The notes below the pieces were generated by a model. That model did not search any database. It saw only the letters and a program-made list of their open reading frames with translations, and was not told the DNA's origin. Below are positions 38,593 through 46,616 of a stretch of 46,616 nt of DNA, piece after piece (positions within the stretch are counted from its first letter, which is position 1; each line of letters opens with the position of its first letter). A program made the position numbers and the translations under genes. Source of the stretch: Chloroflexota bacterium (GTDB lineage: Bacteria; Chloroflexota; Ktedonobacteria; Ktedonobacterales; Ktedonobacteraceae). Location: the NCBI GenBank assembly GCA_902812455.1, contig CADDZH010000033.1, forward strand, positions 1 to 46,616, read 5' to 3'.

Positions 38593-40185
38593 ATGAACTT
38601 CGTATTTATCTTGCTCGCGGCTGTCGCACTAAGCCTAACACTATGGCCGCTCAACAGGTTTCTTACTCGTAAAGCTAAGGCGTCACAAGCCAATAAGATA
38701 TCACCTGCAGATGGTCAAGAGGCAATCAAAGTTTATAGTGATGCCATGAAGTTCTATCCTAGAAGCTCCGAACTTCATGTTCAACGAGGTTGGGCTTATG
38801 CAAACCTAAAAGACTACCAGCAAGCTATCAGAGATTTCGACAAAGCGATAGCCCTGGATCACCGAAATGCCTCGGCTTATAATAGGAGAGGCATTGTCTA
38901 TCATGAACTTGGAGAGAATCAGAAGGCAATAGATGATTTTAGCCGTGCTATCCAGCTTCACGCTTACTATACGGCTTCTTATTTCAACAGAGCCAAGGTG
39001 TATGGGGATCAAGGAGAGTATGAACTGGCAATAGAAGATGCCAATGAAGTGATCAAACTTGATCCTCAATACATCGAGGCATATCGGATCCGAGCGGCCG
39101 CTTACGGGGCACTCAAAAAGTATTATCAAGCAATTCAAGATTATGACCGGGCCATCGAGTTAGACCCTAAATCAGCGTTAGCCTATCGCGGCCGAGGACG
39201 AGCCTACTTGGAACTCAAAGATTACCAGCAGGCGCTTCTTAACTACGATCTCGCTATTGCTTTAGCCCCCAAAGATGCTGCTCTTTACCAGGACAGGGGT
39301 TGGGCATATCATAATCTCAAAGATTACCGGCGAGCAATTCAAGATTATGATCGCGCCATTGAGTTGAATCCCCGTCTCATCTCGGCTTATAATAATCGAG
39401 GAATTAGTTATATGGCCCTCAAATACTTCCAACAAGCCCGCCAGGACTTTGAGCAAGCTCTATCTCTTGATCCCCAGTATATTCTTGCTATGGAAAATTT
39501 AGGTGCAGTTTGTGGGCAATTGAAAGACTACCAGCAAGCTCTCACTTGCTCCGAACGCGCTATTGCCAGTGACCCCAACAAGCCTTTAGGTTACTTTAAT
39601 CGAGGAACAACTTACTTTAGGCTTGGGGAGTACCAGCAAGCGATTAATGACTTCAATTGTGCGATTGCCAGGAAGCCTGATTTTGCTAGCGCTTACCACA
39701 ATCGGGGTATGGCTTACCTGGGATTAAAAGATATTAAGCAGGGGCTGATCGATTTGGCCAGGAGCCAGGAGTTGGAGCCAACGAGCGTTGGTCATGGCTG
39801 GATGCTTGAATGGGCAAGGATGATTGAGACAAAACCTGATATGCAGATGGTAGAGCGCCTGGAGCATCTGGCCGGGCTTGAACCTGAGCATCACTTAACA
39901 TATGTCTGTAAAGGAGTAGCGTGCTGGATACGAGGAAATTATGAAGAGGCATTGGTGGCTCTGGAACAATCAGTAGCTCAACAGCCCGAACAGGAAGATG
40001 CTCACTTCTGGATGGGAATGGTTTATGCTTCGATGAAGCGTGATGAAGAGGCGAAGATGGCGATTCAGCGAGCGCTAGAGGAACCATTCCCGGCTATTTT
40101 GCTATCTCCGTTACAGTGGTTTGCAGACGAGAGGCCAGATTTTTACGAACAATTTGTTGTGCCATTGTTGAAAGAAAAAGTGTAG
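38593..40185 (+). CDS. Membrane-anchored TPR repeat protein
   Basis: A 530-residue protein with an N-terminal hydrophobic helix (about 1-20, uncleaved anchor or signal) and about twelve tetratricopeptide repeats across the rest. Repeats are of the 34-residue kind, e.g. YNRRGIVYHELGENQKAIDD and AYRGRGRAYLELKDYQQALL, with the Trp/Gly/Tyr/Ala/Pro pattern. The last repeats are more divergent. TPR arrays form protein-binding superhelices; the partner is unknown. Base composition is clearly more AT-rich than neighbouring genes, and codon choice differs (many AAA, GAT, TAT), which suggests acquisition. ATG 38593 has GGGGGT upstream; ATG 38575 is possible. Confidence 0.85.
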   Translation: MNFVFILLAAVALSLTLWPLNRFLTRKAKASQANKISPADGQEAIKVYSDAMKFYPRSSELHVQRGWAYANLKDYQQAIRDFDKAIALDHRNASAYNRRGIVYHELGENQKAIDDFSRAIQLHAYYTASYFNRAKVYGDQGEYELAIEDANEVIKLDPQYIEAYRIRAAAYGALKKYYQAIQDYDRAIELDPKSALAYRGRGRAYLELKDYQQALLNYDLAIALAPKDAALYQDRGWAYHNLKDYRRAIQDYDRAIELNPRLISAYNNRGISYMALKYFQQARQDFEQALSLDPQYILAMENLGAVCGQLKDYQQALTCSERAIASDPNKPLGYFNRGTTYFRLGEYQQAINDFNCAIARKPDFASAYHNRGMAYLGLKDIKQGLIDLARSQELEPTSVGHGWMLEWARMIETKPDMQMVERLEHLAGLEPEHHLTYVCKGVACWIRGNYEEALVALEQSVAQQPEQEDAHFWMGMVYASMKRDEEAKMAIQRALEEPFPAILLSPLQWFADERPDFYEQFVVPLLKEKV

Positions 40186-40221
40186 CGGGGCGCAATTGTG
40201 CGTCCCCGGAGGAACATTCCC

Positions 40222-40611
40222 ATGACACGACAAAACATCTCTTCGGGTGCGCCATGGGAGCCGATCGTCGGTTATTCGCGGGCTGTGCGCGTGGGTAATA
40301 CGGTTCATGTGGCGGGCACCACCGCTGTTGATGAGCATGGCCAAATTGTGGGAATTGGCGATCCGTATGCCCAGACAGCGTACATTCTCGAGAAGATAGA
40401 GAAGGCGTTGCAGCAGGCCGGGGCCAGCATGAAGGATGTTGTGCGCACGCGCCTGTTCGTCACCAATATTGATGATTGGGAGAAGATCGGCAAGGCGCAT
40501 GGCGAAGTCTTCAGCGAGATCCGCCCGGCCACGACGATGGTGCAGGTGAGCCGCCTGCTCGATCCGCAGATGCTAGTGGAAGTTGAAGCGGAGGCGCTGA
40601 TTACAGAATAA
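40222..40611 (+). CDS. RidA/YjgF family enamine-imine deaminase
   Basis: A 129-residue Rid protein. It has the family layout: [67 protein letters not shown] with the conserved Arg (in VRTRLF), and [12 protein letters not shown] near the end, where Glu of VEVEAEA closes the pocket. RidA hydrolyses reactive 2-aminoacrylate-type imines; this looks like an Rid subgroup beyond classical RidA. ATG 40222 follows GGAGG with 9-base spacing. Its 3' end overlaps that of queA by 11 bp, convergent. Confidence 0.88.
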   Translation: MTRQNISSGAPWEPIVGYSRAVRVGNTVHVAGTTAVDEHGQIVGIGDPYAQTAYILEKIEKALQQAGASMKDVVRTRLFVTNIDDWEKIGKAHGEVFSEIRPATTMVQVSRLLDPQMLVEVEAEALITE

Positions 40612-41770
40612 GCATAGCGTCCCCAAAGCTATAGAAGCGGTAGCGCTCGCGGATGGCCTCACGGTAGGCTTTCTCAATCAGTTCTTTGCGGGCAAAGGCG
40701 CTGACGAGCAGGATCAGGGTTGAGCGCGGCAGGTGGAAGTTGGTGATCAGGGCGTCTACGACCCGGAAGCGATAGCCGGGGGTGATGAACAGGCGGGTAT
40801 AGCCATGATATGGCTGTATATGCCCATCATAGAGGCTGGCGATGCCTTCCAGCACGCGCACCGATGTTGTGCCCACAGCGATTACACGCCCGCCCGCCTT
40901 GCGCGTCTCGTTGATGAGTTCAGCGGTGGGAGCATCCAGCTCGATCTCCTCGCTGTGCATTTTGTGTTCGCTAACAAGATCGGATTCGACAGGGCGGAAG
41001 GTATCCAGTCCTACATGCAGCGTCACGAAGCTGATGCGCACTCCCTGGCGGCGCAACTGCTCCAGTAAGTGCGGCGTAAAGTGCAATCCGGCAGTGGGGG
41101 CAGCAGCCGAACCGGCGATACGCGCATAGACCGTCTGGTAGCGCTCCGGGTCTGCCAGCGGCTCGTGGATATAAGGCGGCAAGGGCATTTTCCCCAACCG
41201 ATCGATTAGCTCGCGCACGATTGGAATGGCGGCGCCTGATTGATCCTTGCCGCGATCAATCGGGGTTCCACGATAAATCGGGAACCTACTTACCTGCGAA
41301 GATTCTTCATCGCTTACAGGGACAAAGAAACGCACGATGCGCCCACCTGCTTCGGTGCGTTGCAGTACCTCAGCTTCAAGTACTGGCCGGGAGGATGTTT
41401 CATCGCCAAATATGATGCGTGCACCTTCACGCAAGCGCCGCGCCGGGCGCACGAGCGTCTCCCAGCAGTCAGGACCGAGGTCGGGACGTTCCGCCAGCAA
41501 GAGCACTTCGACAGCTCCGCCCGTTTCCGCGCGGTGGCCGAGCAGCCGCGCCGGTATCACGCGGCTCTGGTTAGCGATGAGGAGATCACCAGGGCGCAAA
41601 TAGGCCCCGATATCGCGAAAATGCCGGTGCTCCAACTGCCCATTCGAGCGATGAACGACGAGCAGGCGCGAGGCATCGCGCGGTTCGATGGGTGTCTGGG
41701 CGATCAGTTCTTGCGGCAGATCATAATCAAAATCGCTGATTCTCAGGTTGCTATCTATAGTGTTGTCCAC
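40601..41770 (-). CDS. queA: S-adenosylmethionine:tRNA ribosyltransferase-isomerase, with a repeat-derived insert
   Basis: A 389-residue QueA, which converts preQ1 in tRNA to epoxyqueuosine. Family blocks are present: [82 protein letters not shown], and [16 protein letters not shown]. Normal length is about 340-365; the extra residues fall at about 156-180 ([20 protein letters not shown]), between the beta-hairpin domain and the GKMPLPPYI motif. The DNA of that insert (41252-41300) is a family C repeat, in frame. GTG 41770 lies inside the ruvB end (16-bp overlap). Confidence 0.9.
   Translation of the reverse strand: MDNTIDSNLRISDFDYDLPQELIAQTPIEPRDASRLLVVHRSNGQLEHRHFRDIGAYLRPGDLLIANQSRVIPARLLGHRAETGGAVEVLLLAERPDLGPDCWETLVRPARRLREGARIIFGDETSSRPVLEAEVLQRTEAGGRIVRFFVPVSDEESSQVSRFPIYRGTPIDRGKDQSGAAIPIVRELIDRLGKMPLPPYIHEPLADPERYQTVYARIAGSAAAPTAGLHFTPHLLEQLRRQGVRISFVTLHVGLDTFRPVESDLVSEHKMHSEEIELDAPTAELINETRKAGGRVIAVGTTSVRVLEGIASLYDGHIQPYHGYTRLFITPGYRFRVVDALITNFHLPRSTLILLVSAFARKELIEKAYREAIRERYRFYSFGDAMLIL
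41252..41300. repeat. Family C repeat fragment inside queA
   Basis: CGATCAATCGGGGTTCCACG then ATAAATCGGGAACCTACTTA closely matches the inner part of copy 1 (CCACGATTAATCGGGAACCT). It is read as codons of queA without a frameshift or stop. Confidence 0.65.
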
Positions 41771-42807
41771 AGGCCAGCCCCATTCGCTCCATCTTGTGCT
41801 TGTGATGATACATTTGGCAGCGCCAGACCGAGATGCTCATATGTGGCAGGCAGGGCAACGCGACCACGAGGCGTGCGCGCAATAAAGCCCAGTTGCAGCA
41901 GGTACGGCTCGTAAACATCCTCGATGGTCTCCGGGTCTTCGCTTGTGCTGGCCGCCAGTGTGTCCAGTCCGACAGGCCCACCACGAAACTTCTGGATGAT
42001 GGCGAGCAGCAAGTTGCGATCGGTCTGGTCAAGACCGAGGTGGTCGATCTCCATAGCATCGAGCGCGGCCTTAGCCACATCCCTGGTAATGACCCCGTTC
42101 GCTCTGACCTGCGCGTAGTCACGCACGCGCTTGAGCAGGCGGTTAACGATACGAGGCGTACCGCGAGCGCGGCCTGCAATCTCCTCGATGCCGTCTTCCT
42201 CGGCTTGAACCTTGAGGATACGCGCCGAGCGTCTCAGAATCTGTTTCAGTTCATCAGGAGTGTAGTATTCCAGGCGGTAGATCGCCCCGAACCTGTCGCG
42301 CAGGGGAGCGGTCATCGAACCAATGCGCGTGGTGGCGCCAACGACAGTGAAGGGAGGCAGCGGAATGCGCACGGCATTTGCACCTGGGCCTTTGCCAATG
42401 ATGATGTCTAGCGCGAAGTCCTCCATAGCCGAATACAGGCGCTCTTCGACCGCTCGCGGCAGGCGGTGAATCTCGTCTATAAAAAGCACTTCGCCCTGTT
42501 TCAATGTAGTCAGAATTGAGGCCAGGTCCCCGGCATGTTCAATGGCCGGACCGGATGTGGTACGAAGTGAAACGCCCATCTCAGCCGCGATAATATTGCA
42601 GAGCGTGGTTTTGCCAAGACCCGGCGGGCCATATAAGAGCACATGATCGACAGACTCTTTACGCTGGCGAGCTGCTTCCAACAATATGCTCAGGTTGGCC
42701 TTGATTCTTTCCTGCCCGACATATTCTGCCAGGCGGCGGGGACGCAGTGTCCCTTCAATAATCTGCTCCTCTTCGGTCATTTTTGGTGAGACGAGTCGAT
42801 CACTCAT
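41755..42807 (-). CDS. ruvB: Holliday junction branch-migration helicase RuvB
   Basis: A 350-residue AAA+ motor that drives branch migration with RuvA. Walker [10 protein letters not shown] (60-68), Walker [12 protein letters not shown], sensor block [20 protein letters not shown], arginine and sensor-2 regions [20 protein letters not shown], and a C-terminal winged helix ([20 protein letters not shown]). The frame extends to 42978, but ATG 42807 has CAGGAG 7-8 bases before it and begins the usual N-terminus. No ruvA or ruvC lies nearby. Followed by queA with overlap, the common ruvB-queA order. Confidence 0.95.
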   Translation of the reverse strand: MSDRLVSPKMTEEEQIIEGTLRPRRLAEYVGQERIKANLSILLEAARQRKESVDHVLLYGPPGLGKTTLCNIIAAEMGVSLRTTSGPAIEHAGDLASILTTLKQGEVLFIDEIHRLPRAVEERLYSAMEDFALDIIIGKGPGANAVRIPLPPFTVVGATTRIGSMTAPLRDRFGAIYRLEYYTPDELKQILRRSARILKVQAEEDGIEEIAGRARGTPRIVNRLLKRVRDYAQVRANGVITRDVAKAALDAMEIDHLGLDQTDRNLLLAIIQKFRGGPVGLDTLAASTSEDPETIEDVYEPYLLQLGFIARTPRGRVALPATYEHLGLALPNVSSQAQDGANGAGLWTTL

Positions 42808-42950
42808 GCTGTGCTCCTGATATGAATGAAACTGTTGTTCTACAACGATATGATACATTATATCAGAGTTCTGGATTCTGGTCGAGAGGGTCTTTTCGGG
42901 GGTTCTGCAAGTGGCTAAACGAGTATATACTTTATCCAGGAGCCAGGTAC

Positions 42951-43847
42951 ATGAGAGATGTTGATGCATATATAACACTTATTCAGCGCAACTTTCCGCA
43001 GGTGGCTGTTCAGAGGGTGCTGCCAATTACAAGCGGCTGGGATAGTTTTGTGCTGGAGGTTAACGGCGAGCTGATCTTCCGTTTCCCTTTGAGAGAGGAT
43101 GTGGTTGCGTACCTGCAGAAAGAACTGCGGCTGCTGCCGGTACTGGAGCAGGCTCTTTCAACGCCTATTCCGCATTTTGACTTTATTGGGCATGGAGATA
43201 GCACCTACCCCTATACGTTTGTCGGTTATCGCAAGCTGGATGGCCTCGCACTCAACGATGAGAGCATCACACCAAAACAGCTTGAAGCTCTAGCACCGGC
43301 TCTGGCAACGTTTCTCAACGAATTGCACAGCTTCCCGGTCGCGCGAGCAGTTCAGGCCGGTATGCAGGAACATACGCCAGAGCAGTGGAGGGAGCGTTAT
43401 CGAGAGCGCTACATAGACTTACAGAGGCGTGTCTTTCCATTGCTGGATACAGTGCTGCGTGCGAAGTCGGAGCGGCTCTGGGAGGGATTTCTGGGTGATA
43501 GGGCTAGCTTTACGTTTCAACCTGTGCTGATTCACGCCGACCTGGCCTGCGAACATATTCTTTGTGATCCAGAGCACGGTATGCTGACAGGCGTTATCGA
43601 TTGGGGAGACGCTACGATTGGCGATCCTGCACTGGATTTCGTTGGGCTTCTCAGTAAGCATGGAAGAGATTTCACGGAGCAAGTGCTGGCTTACTATAAG
43701 GGTACAATAGATGCTATGTTCTGGCAGCGTATGGACTTTTATCTCCGCTATGTTCCCTACTCAGAACTCCTTTATGGGGCGTACAGTAATAGCCAGAAGT
43801 TTATCGCGCAGGGGATAGAGGGACTGCGTACTATCTTTGAGGAGTAG
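42951..43847 (+). CDS. Aminoglycoside phosphotransferase-family protein
   Basis: A 298-residue APH/choline-kinase-fold protein. The catalytic loop is [12 protein letters not shown] (the HxD motif with Asp kept; the usual Asn is His, a form known in macrolide-kinase-like members), and the metal motif is [19 protein letters not shown]-lobe: [23 protein letters not shown] 42951 has CCAGGAG at good distance; the frame opens earlier at 42783 but would overlap the ruvB start region. The substrate is unknown; calling it a resistance gene is not justified from sequence. Confidence 0.82.
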   Translation: MRDVDAYITLIQRNFPQVAVQRVLPITSGWDSFVLEVNGELIFRFPLREDVVAYLQKELRLLPVLEQALSTPIPHFDFIGHGDSTYPYTFVGYRKLDGLALNDESITPKQLEALAPALATFLNELHSFPVARAVQAGMQEHTPEQWRERYRERYIDLQRRVFPLLDTVLRAKSERLWEGFLGDRASFTFQPVLIHADLACEHILCDPEHGMLTGVIDWGDATIGDPALDFVGLLSKHGRDFTEQVLAYYKGTIDAMFWQRMDFYLRYVPYSELLYGAYSNSQKFIAQGIEGLRTIFEE

Positions 43848-43850
43848 ATG

Positions 43851-43886
43851 CCTGGCCCCCACAAGGGAGGCCACTACATGTAATGT
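43851..43886. repeat. Family D element, left-arm copy
   Basis: CCTGGCCCCCACAAGGGAGG then CCACTACATGTA, matching the left arm of 10883-10970, directly after the phosphotransferase stop. Confidence 0.5.
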
Positions 43887-44065
43887 TGTTGGCGAATGCG
43901 AATGGGAGGCGAAAAGGGCGGGAAACGATGGCAGGGTGTGGGACGATGGCAGAGCTTGCCTCTGCCATTACCATACTACGTCTCGGCTCGAGCAGCCGTA
44001 TATGGTAGTGGCGCCCCTTGCTGGCGTCATGTCAGGCCATTCCATTCATGGTGGCAATCGCCACC
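43887..44065. other. Non-coding stretch with hairpins
   Basis: I see no gene. It contains TGGCAGAG/CTCTGCCA (43947-43967) and an inverted pair TACCATA ... TATGGTA (about 43969-44008). It may be decayed repeat sequence next to the dtd remnant. Confidence 0.4.
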
Positions 44066-44120
44066 TACCTCTGCAACTGCTCGCTATCGAGCCATATGGT
44101 GACCGGGCCATCGTTCACCG
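44066..44120 (-). pseudogene. Remnant of a second dtd 3' end
   Basis: On the minus strand this reads [17 protein letters not shown], the last residues of a D-aminoacyl-tRNA deacylase (compare [15 protein letters not shown] in the intact dtd at 44280). At DNA level, 44077-44106 matches 44286-44315 with two or three differences. Only the tail is present, with no frame before it that resembles Dtd. Confidence 0.55.
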
Positions 44121-44201
44121 CATGACCTATTTGGTGTATCTCAACAGAAGGCAAAAGAGCTAATCATAGCGCTGCGCATGCTCATTGGAGAGCGCGATCA
44201 G

Positions 44202-44249
44202 AAAAGAATACTCGTCAGCTAGGGGCCTAACACCCCTAGCTATTCTTTT
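44202..44249. terminator. Bidirectional terminator downstream of dtd
   Basis: AAAAGAATA ... AGCTAGGGG, loop CCTAACA, CCCCTAGCT, TATTCTTTT: a 9-bp core stem with outer A/T arms, so there are T runs on both strands. It would stop dtd transcription from the right. Confidence 0.75.
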
Positions 44250-44279
44250 GCTTTGTTTATAAGGAGTACACCAATGACA

Positions 44280-44726
44280 TTACATCTGCTCGCTGTCAAG
44301 CCATATGGTGACCGGACCCTCATTCCGAATCTCAATAGTCATAGAAGCACCAAATATCCCACTTGCGACAGGAAGCCCATAGCTAGCAAGAGCTTCCTTG
44401 AAATGTTCAACGAGGGTTTCTGCAACTACTGGAGGCGCGGCGTCTGTAAAGCTGGGACGGCGTCCCCTGCGCACATCAGCGTAGAGGGTAAATTGCGAAA
44501 CGACCAGCACTTCGCCGCCAATATCGAGCAGGGAGCGGTTCATCTTGCCTTTATCGTCGCCAAAGATACGCAGGTAGACAATTTTATCGGCCAGGGTCTT
44601 GACCTGGACCTCACTATCACCCTGGCCTACTCCCAGCAGGACCAGCAGGCCCTGACCTATCTGGCCCACCACCTTTCCGTCTACGGTCACGCTGGCATGG
44701 CTTACACACTGTAATAACGCTCTCAT
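44280..44726 (-). CDS. dtd: D-aminoacyl-tRNA deacylase
   Basis: A 148-residue Dtd, a dimer that removes D-amino acids (and Gly from tRNA-Ala) mischarged onto tRNA. The active-site motif [17 protein letters not shown] and the cross-subunit Gly-cisPro motif NEGPVT near the C-terminus are intact. N-terminus [20 protein letters not shown] is typical. The gene stands alone; a fragment of a second dtd tail lies about 165 bp beyond its stop, with the terminator between. Confidence 0.93.
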   Translation of the reverse strand: MRALLQCVSHASVTVDGKVVGQIGQGLLVLLGVGQGDSEVQVKTLADKIVYLRIFGDDKGKMNRSLLDIGGEVLVVSQFTLYADVRRGRRPSFTDAAPPVVAETLVEHFKEALASYGLPVASGIFGASMTIEIRNEGPVTIWLDSEQM

Positions 44727-44786
44727 CGTCTCGTCCTAGAACTTTGTGTTTCTTCATAGTTTAGCACTGGCAAAGGAGTAGAGGCA

Positions 44787-45653
44787 ATGGTAGACCACGA
44801 ACCAGAAGCCAACCAGCATATGAAGCAATTCGCCAGTATTGAAAAGATAGATACAGGCATCCTCTACGCGCTGGAACTCACTGCGAGCATCTCGGTGTTG
44901 CTGTTAGCCTTTGGGCTGATCGCCAGTATGGCCAACGTGCTGACGAAAGGTTCCGTGCTCACCGATAATCTGTTCATGCAACGGGTATGGGCCTGGACGC
45001 AGTGCGTCGCCATCGATGCCAGCGTTGCCGGAACCATTCTCCGCACGTTTCGCTATCACTCTGAGGGTGAGCGGATGAAGACCTGGCTCTACGGGTTGTT
45101 GTCGGCACTGCTGCTGTTTACTGCTGCCATTGTGAGCAACATCGAGAGCGTGCAGCAGACCCTCAACATTGCGCTCGACCAGGCATACATGCATGTGTTT
45201 GTTCCTGTGGAGGCCCTCATCTGGATACGTTCCATTGCGATTGTGCTGCTCATTGTGGCTCACGCCCTACGCCATGTCCATCGTGAGCGTTCTGATGCAA
45301 AACAAGAAGCACTATCAACTCCGCCACCTGCACCTCTCGTGGTGACGCCTGAACTGCTGGATGCGCTCCGCGCACTAGTGGCGCAAACCACTGTTTCTGA
45401 GGAAGCGCCCATGCCGTTTGCCTTCCCCTCCCCGCAGGGGGAACAACGGACGAACACCACTCAAGCAGCCACAGGAGAAAGTGATGATGAACAAGGGGCG
45501 AACAACTGCGAACGGATGAAGGGCTACCTGGCAGGACATCCAGATGCCAAAGTACGGGATGTTGCAGAGGCGTTGACGATCAGTGTCAGCACTGCGAACA
45601 AATGGATGACTCGCATCAGGGGCAGATGTTTGCAAGGCGAACCACACGCTTAG
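44787..45653 (+). CDS. Four-TM membrane protein with C-terminal helix-turn-helix
   Basis: A 288-residue protein with an unusual layout. Residues 25-165 form four hydrophobic helices (about 25-48, 65-82, 97-117, 142-165) with short loops. A long Pro/Ser/Gln-rich linker follows (about 175-240), then a C-terminal HTH: YLAGHPDAKVRDVAEALTIS then VSTANKWMTRIRG. A membrane-tethered DNA-binding protein is the simplest reading. The arrangement resembles membrane proteins carried on actinobacterial and ktedonobacterial mobile elements, but I cannot name the family. ATG has AAAGGAG about 10 bases upstream. A strong terminator follows. Confidence 0.7.
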   Translation: MVDHEPEANQHMKQFASIEKIDTGILYALELTASISVLLLAFGLIASMANVLTKGSVLTDNLFMQRVWAWTQCVAIDASVAGTILRTFRYHSEGERMKTWLYGLLSALLLFTAAIVSNIESVQQTLNIALDQAYMHVFVPVEALIWIRSIAIVLLIVAHALRHVHRERSDAKQEALSTPPPAPLVVTPELLDALRALVAQTTVSEEAPMPFAFPSPQGEQRTNTTQAATGESDDEQGANNCERMKGYLAGHPDAKVRDVAEALTISVSTANKWMTRIRGRCLQGEPHA

Positions 45654-45665
45654 CGAGACAAAAGG

Positions 45666-45712
45666 GAGAGAGCGTGGATGATCCGTCTACGCTCTCTCTT
45701 TCTATTCTTCTT
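45666..45712 (+). terminator. Intrinsic terminator of the membrane-HTH gene
   Basis: GAGAGAGCGT (45666-45675), loop of 13, ACGCTCTCTC (45689-45698), then TTTCTATTCTTCTTT. Confidence 0.8.
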
Positions 45713-45744
45713 TGACCATTTGGCAATTACCGACGATGAGCTAT

Positions 45745-45773
45745 TTGACCATGTGCTTGTACTAGCATACAAT
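45745..45773 (+). promoter_or_regulatory. Promoter-like sequence with no plus-strand gene
   Basis: TTGACC (45745-45750), a 17-bp spacer, TACAAT (45768-45773). The only gene downstream is on the other strand, so a transcript would be short or antisense to it. Confidence 0.4.
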
Positions 45774-45851
45774 ATGGAAGATGACCAGCTCTCCTGCAAG
45801 GATACATGAGCGGAAGCTGCGACATTGTTTCATGACGCAATAAGCTAAGTA

Positions 45852-46616
45852 TCACCCGCCAGCATACTGTTCCTGGTCTCCCGCCCGGCTCACCACGCCT
45901 GCCTGCCAGCACATGCCCAGACCCACCAGCGCCAGCAGCGCGAACAGGCCAAACCAGAGCCAGGTACCAGGTAGCGACCAGGCAATCTTGTGCAGCGAGC
46001 TATTCACGACGACGAGGCCGACCAGGGCCAGGCAGCCCAGCACCACGTGGGAGATGCCCAGCGTGAGCCACTCCACCGCTGCGGCGGCCCACACCAGCAG
46101 GAAGGCCCCAAGCGCAGGAGTGAGGAAGACCACGCTGTAGATGCGGCTGTGGAAGGCATCGACGGGCCAGGGCCAGAAGGCCGTAAAAGGGGCCGGGGCC
46201 AACAACAGGCCGAGTCCATACAGGCCCAGCAGCAGCGCCTCGGCCAGCAGGAACGCTCGCCAGCCTGTTGCTGGCGTCCTGGGGTTGGCCGGCGGCAGGC
46301 GCCGGGAGCGCCAGGCGTAATAGGCGGCGTTGAGGGGCAGGGCGAGGTAGAGGAGGAACCAGAGCCAGGTGCCCCAGCGCGTGAAGTCGAAGCGGCCCAG
46401 ATAGGCCAGGGAGACGACCAGCACGATGGTGGTGAAGAGCAGGATCATGGGCACCACCAACCGGGCGGGCGCCCAGCGGCCGATGAGCAGCAGCATGCCG
46501 ACCGTGGCAAAGGAGGCCAGGTAGACCGCCCCCAGGAAGGCCGTGTTGAACGGCGCGAGCGGCCAGGGCCACAGCGTGCGAGCCAGGGCCGGCCAGAAGA
46601 ACAGCAGGCCGCCCGC
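45852..46616 (-). CDS. Polytopic membrane protein with internal duplication (cut by window end)
   Basis: At least 255 residues; the frame is open to the last base, so the true start lies beyond the window and the ATG at 46496 is internal. About eight hydrophobic helices. Two segments resemble each other: LARTLWPWPLAPFNTAFLGA near the visible start and PFTAFWPWPVDAFHSRIYSV about 120 residues later, each followed by three helices, so the protein is an internal repeat of a four-helix unit. The DNA is much richer in GC than the rest of the window and strongly biased to codons ending in G or C. Family not recognised. Confidence 0.6.
   Translation of the reverse strand, partial: AGGLLFFWPALARTLWPWPLAPFNTAFLGAVYLASFATVGMLLLIGRWAPARLVVPMILLFTTIVLVVSLAYLGRFDFTRWGTWLWFLLYLALPLNAAYYAWRSRRLPPANPRTPATGWRAFLLAEALLLGLYGLGLLLAPAPFTAFWPWPVDAFHSRIYSVVFLTPALGAFLLVWAAAAVEWLTLGISHVVLGCLALVGLVVVNSSLHKIAWSLPGTWLWFGLFALLALVGLGMCWQAGVVSRAGDQEQYAGG

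Noticed and set aside
42783..42950. Longer N-terminus for the phosphotransferase gene
   Set aside because: No ribosome site; it would overlap the ruvB start region, and ATG 42951 has CCAGGAG at correct distance.
1..46616. CRISPR array, prophage, intact insertion sequence or toxin-antitoxin locus
   Set aside because: No regularly spaced direct repeats, no transposase, integrase or phage structural genes, and no toxin-antitoxin pair were found on either strand.

Overview
The window looks like chromosome from a Chloroflexota bacterium, most likely class Ktedonobacteria. This is inferred from the gene repertoire: Hanks-type kinases with membrane tails, RNase J, an MshC-like ligase next to tatD, a long proline/asparagine-rich FtsH N-terminus, strong AGGAGG ribosome sites with many GTG/TTG starts, and many short palindromic repeats between genes. 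No 16S gene is present to confirm it. Most of the window is ordinary chromosome. There is no CRISPR array, prophage or intact insertion sequence.

Layout. 1-10 kb: tail of an FAD-linked oxidase, a PH-like membrane protein, a ROK-family protein followed by a Ser/Thr pseudokinase, a MazG-like pyrophosphatase, isoaspartyl peptidase, a CaiB-type CoA transferase coupled to an M20 peptidase, and an MgtE magnesium transporter with a leader RNA of about 570 nt. 10-18 kb: PHP phosphoesterase, ArsR regulator with a palindromic operator, tRNA-Lys, an acetamidase remnant, a membrane Ser/Thr kinase overlapping miaA, ftsH, and initiator tRNA. 18-28 kb: tatD-mshC, RNase J, FtsK, Mre11/SbcD. 28-36 kb: amidohydrolase, Ada, a 44-residue membrane protein, EamA transporter, YchF, FmdB-type zinc ribbon, Rho. 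36-46.6 kb: metalloprotease, FtsB/DivIC-like protein, an attenuator-like leader before a class I glutamine amidotransferase, a TPR protein, RidA, ruvB-queA, a phosphotransferase, dtd, a membrane-tethered HTH protein, and a very GC-rich membrane protein cut by the window end.

Functional themes are genome maintenance (RuvB, FtsK, Ada, SbcD, TatD), tRNA and translation quality (MiaA, QueA, Dtd, YchF, two tRNAs), RNA turnover and termination (RNase J, Rho), and envelope or division (FtsH, FtsB-like, FtsK). Several genes have convincing sigma70-type promoters (tatD, rho, TPR gene, arsR, tRNA-fMet, mgtE).

The least ordinary parts are non-coding or degenerate: (i) the mgtE leader, with a branched RNA fold, a short SD-preceded reading frame and two mutually exclusive helices; (ii) a promoter-hairpin-terminator leader before the puuD-like gene; (iii) at least five families of small palindromic repeats, one of which supplies coding sequence inside queA; (iv) a ROK protein and an adjacent kinase-fold protein that both lack key catalytic residues; (v) an MshC-type ligase outside Actinobacteria; (vi) remnants of an acetamidase gene and of a second dtd 3' end.
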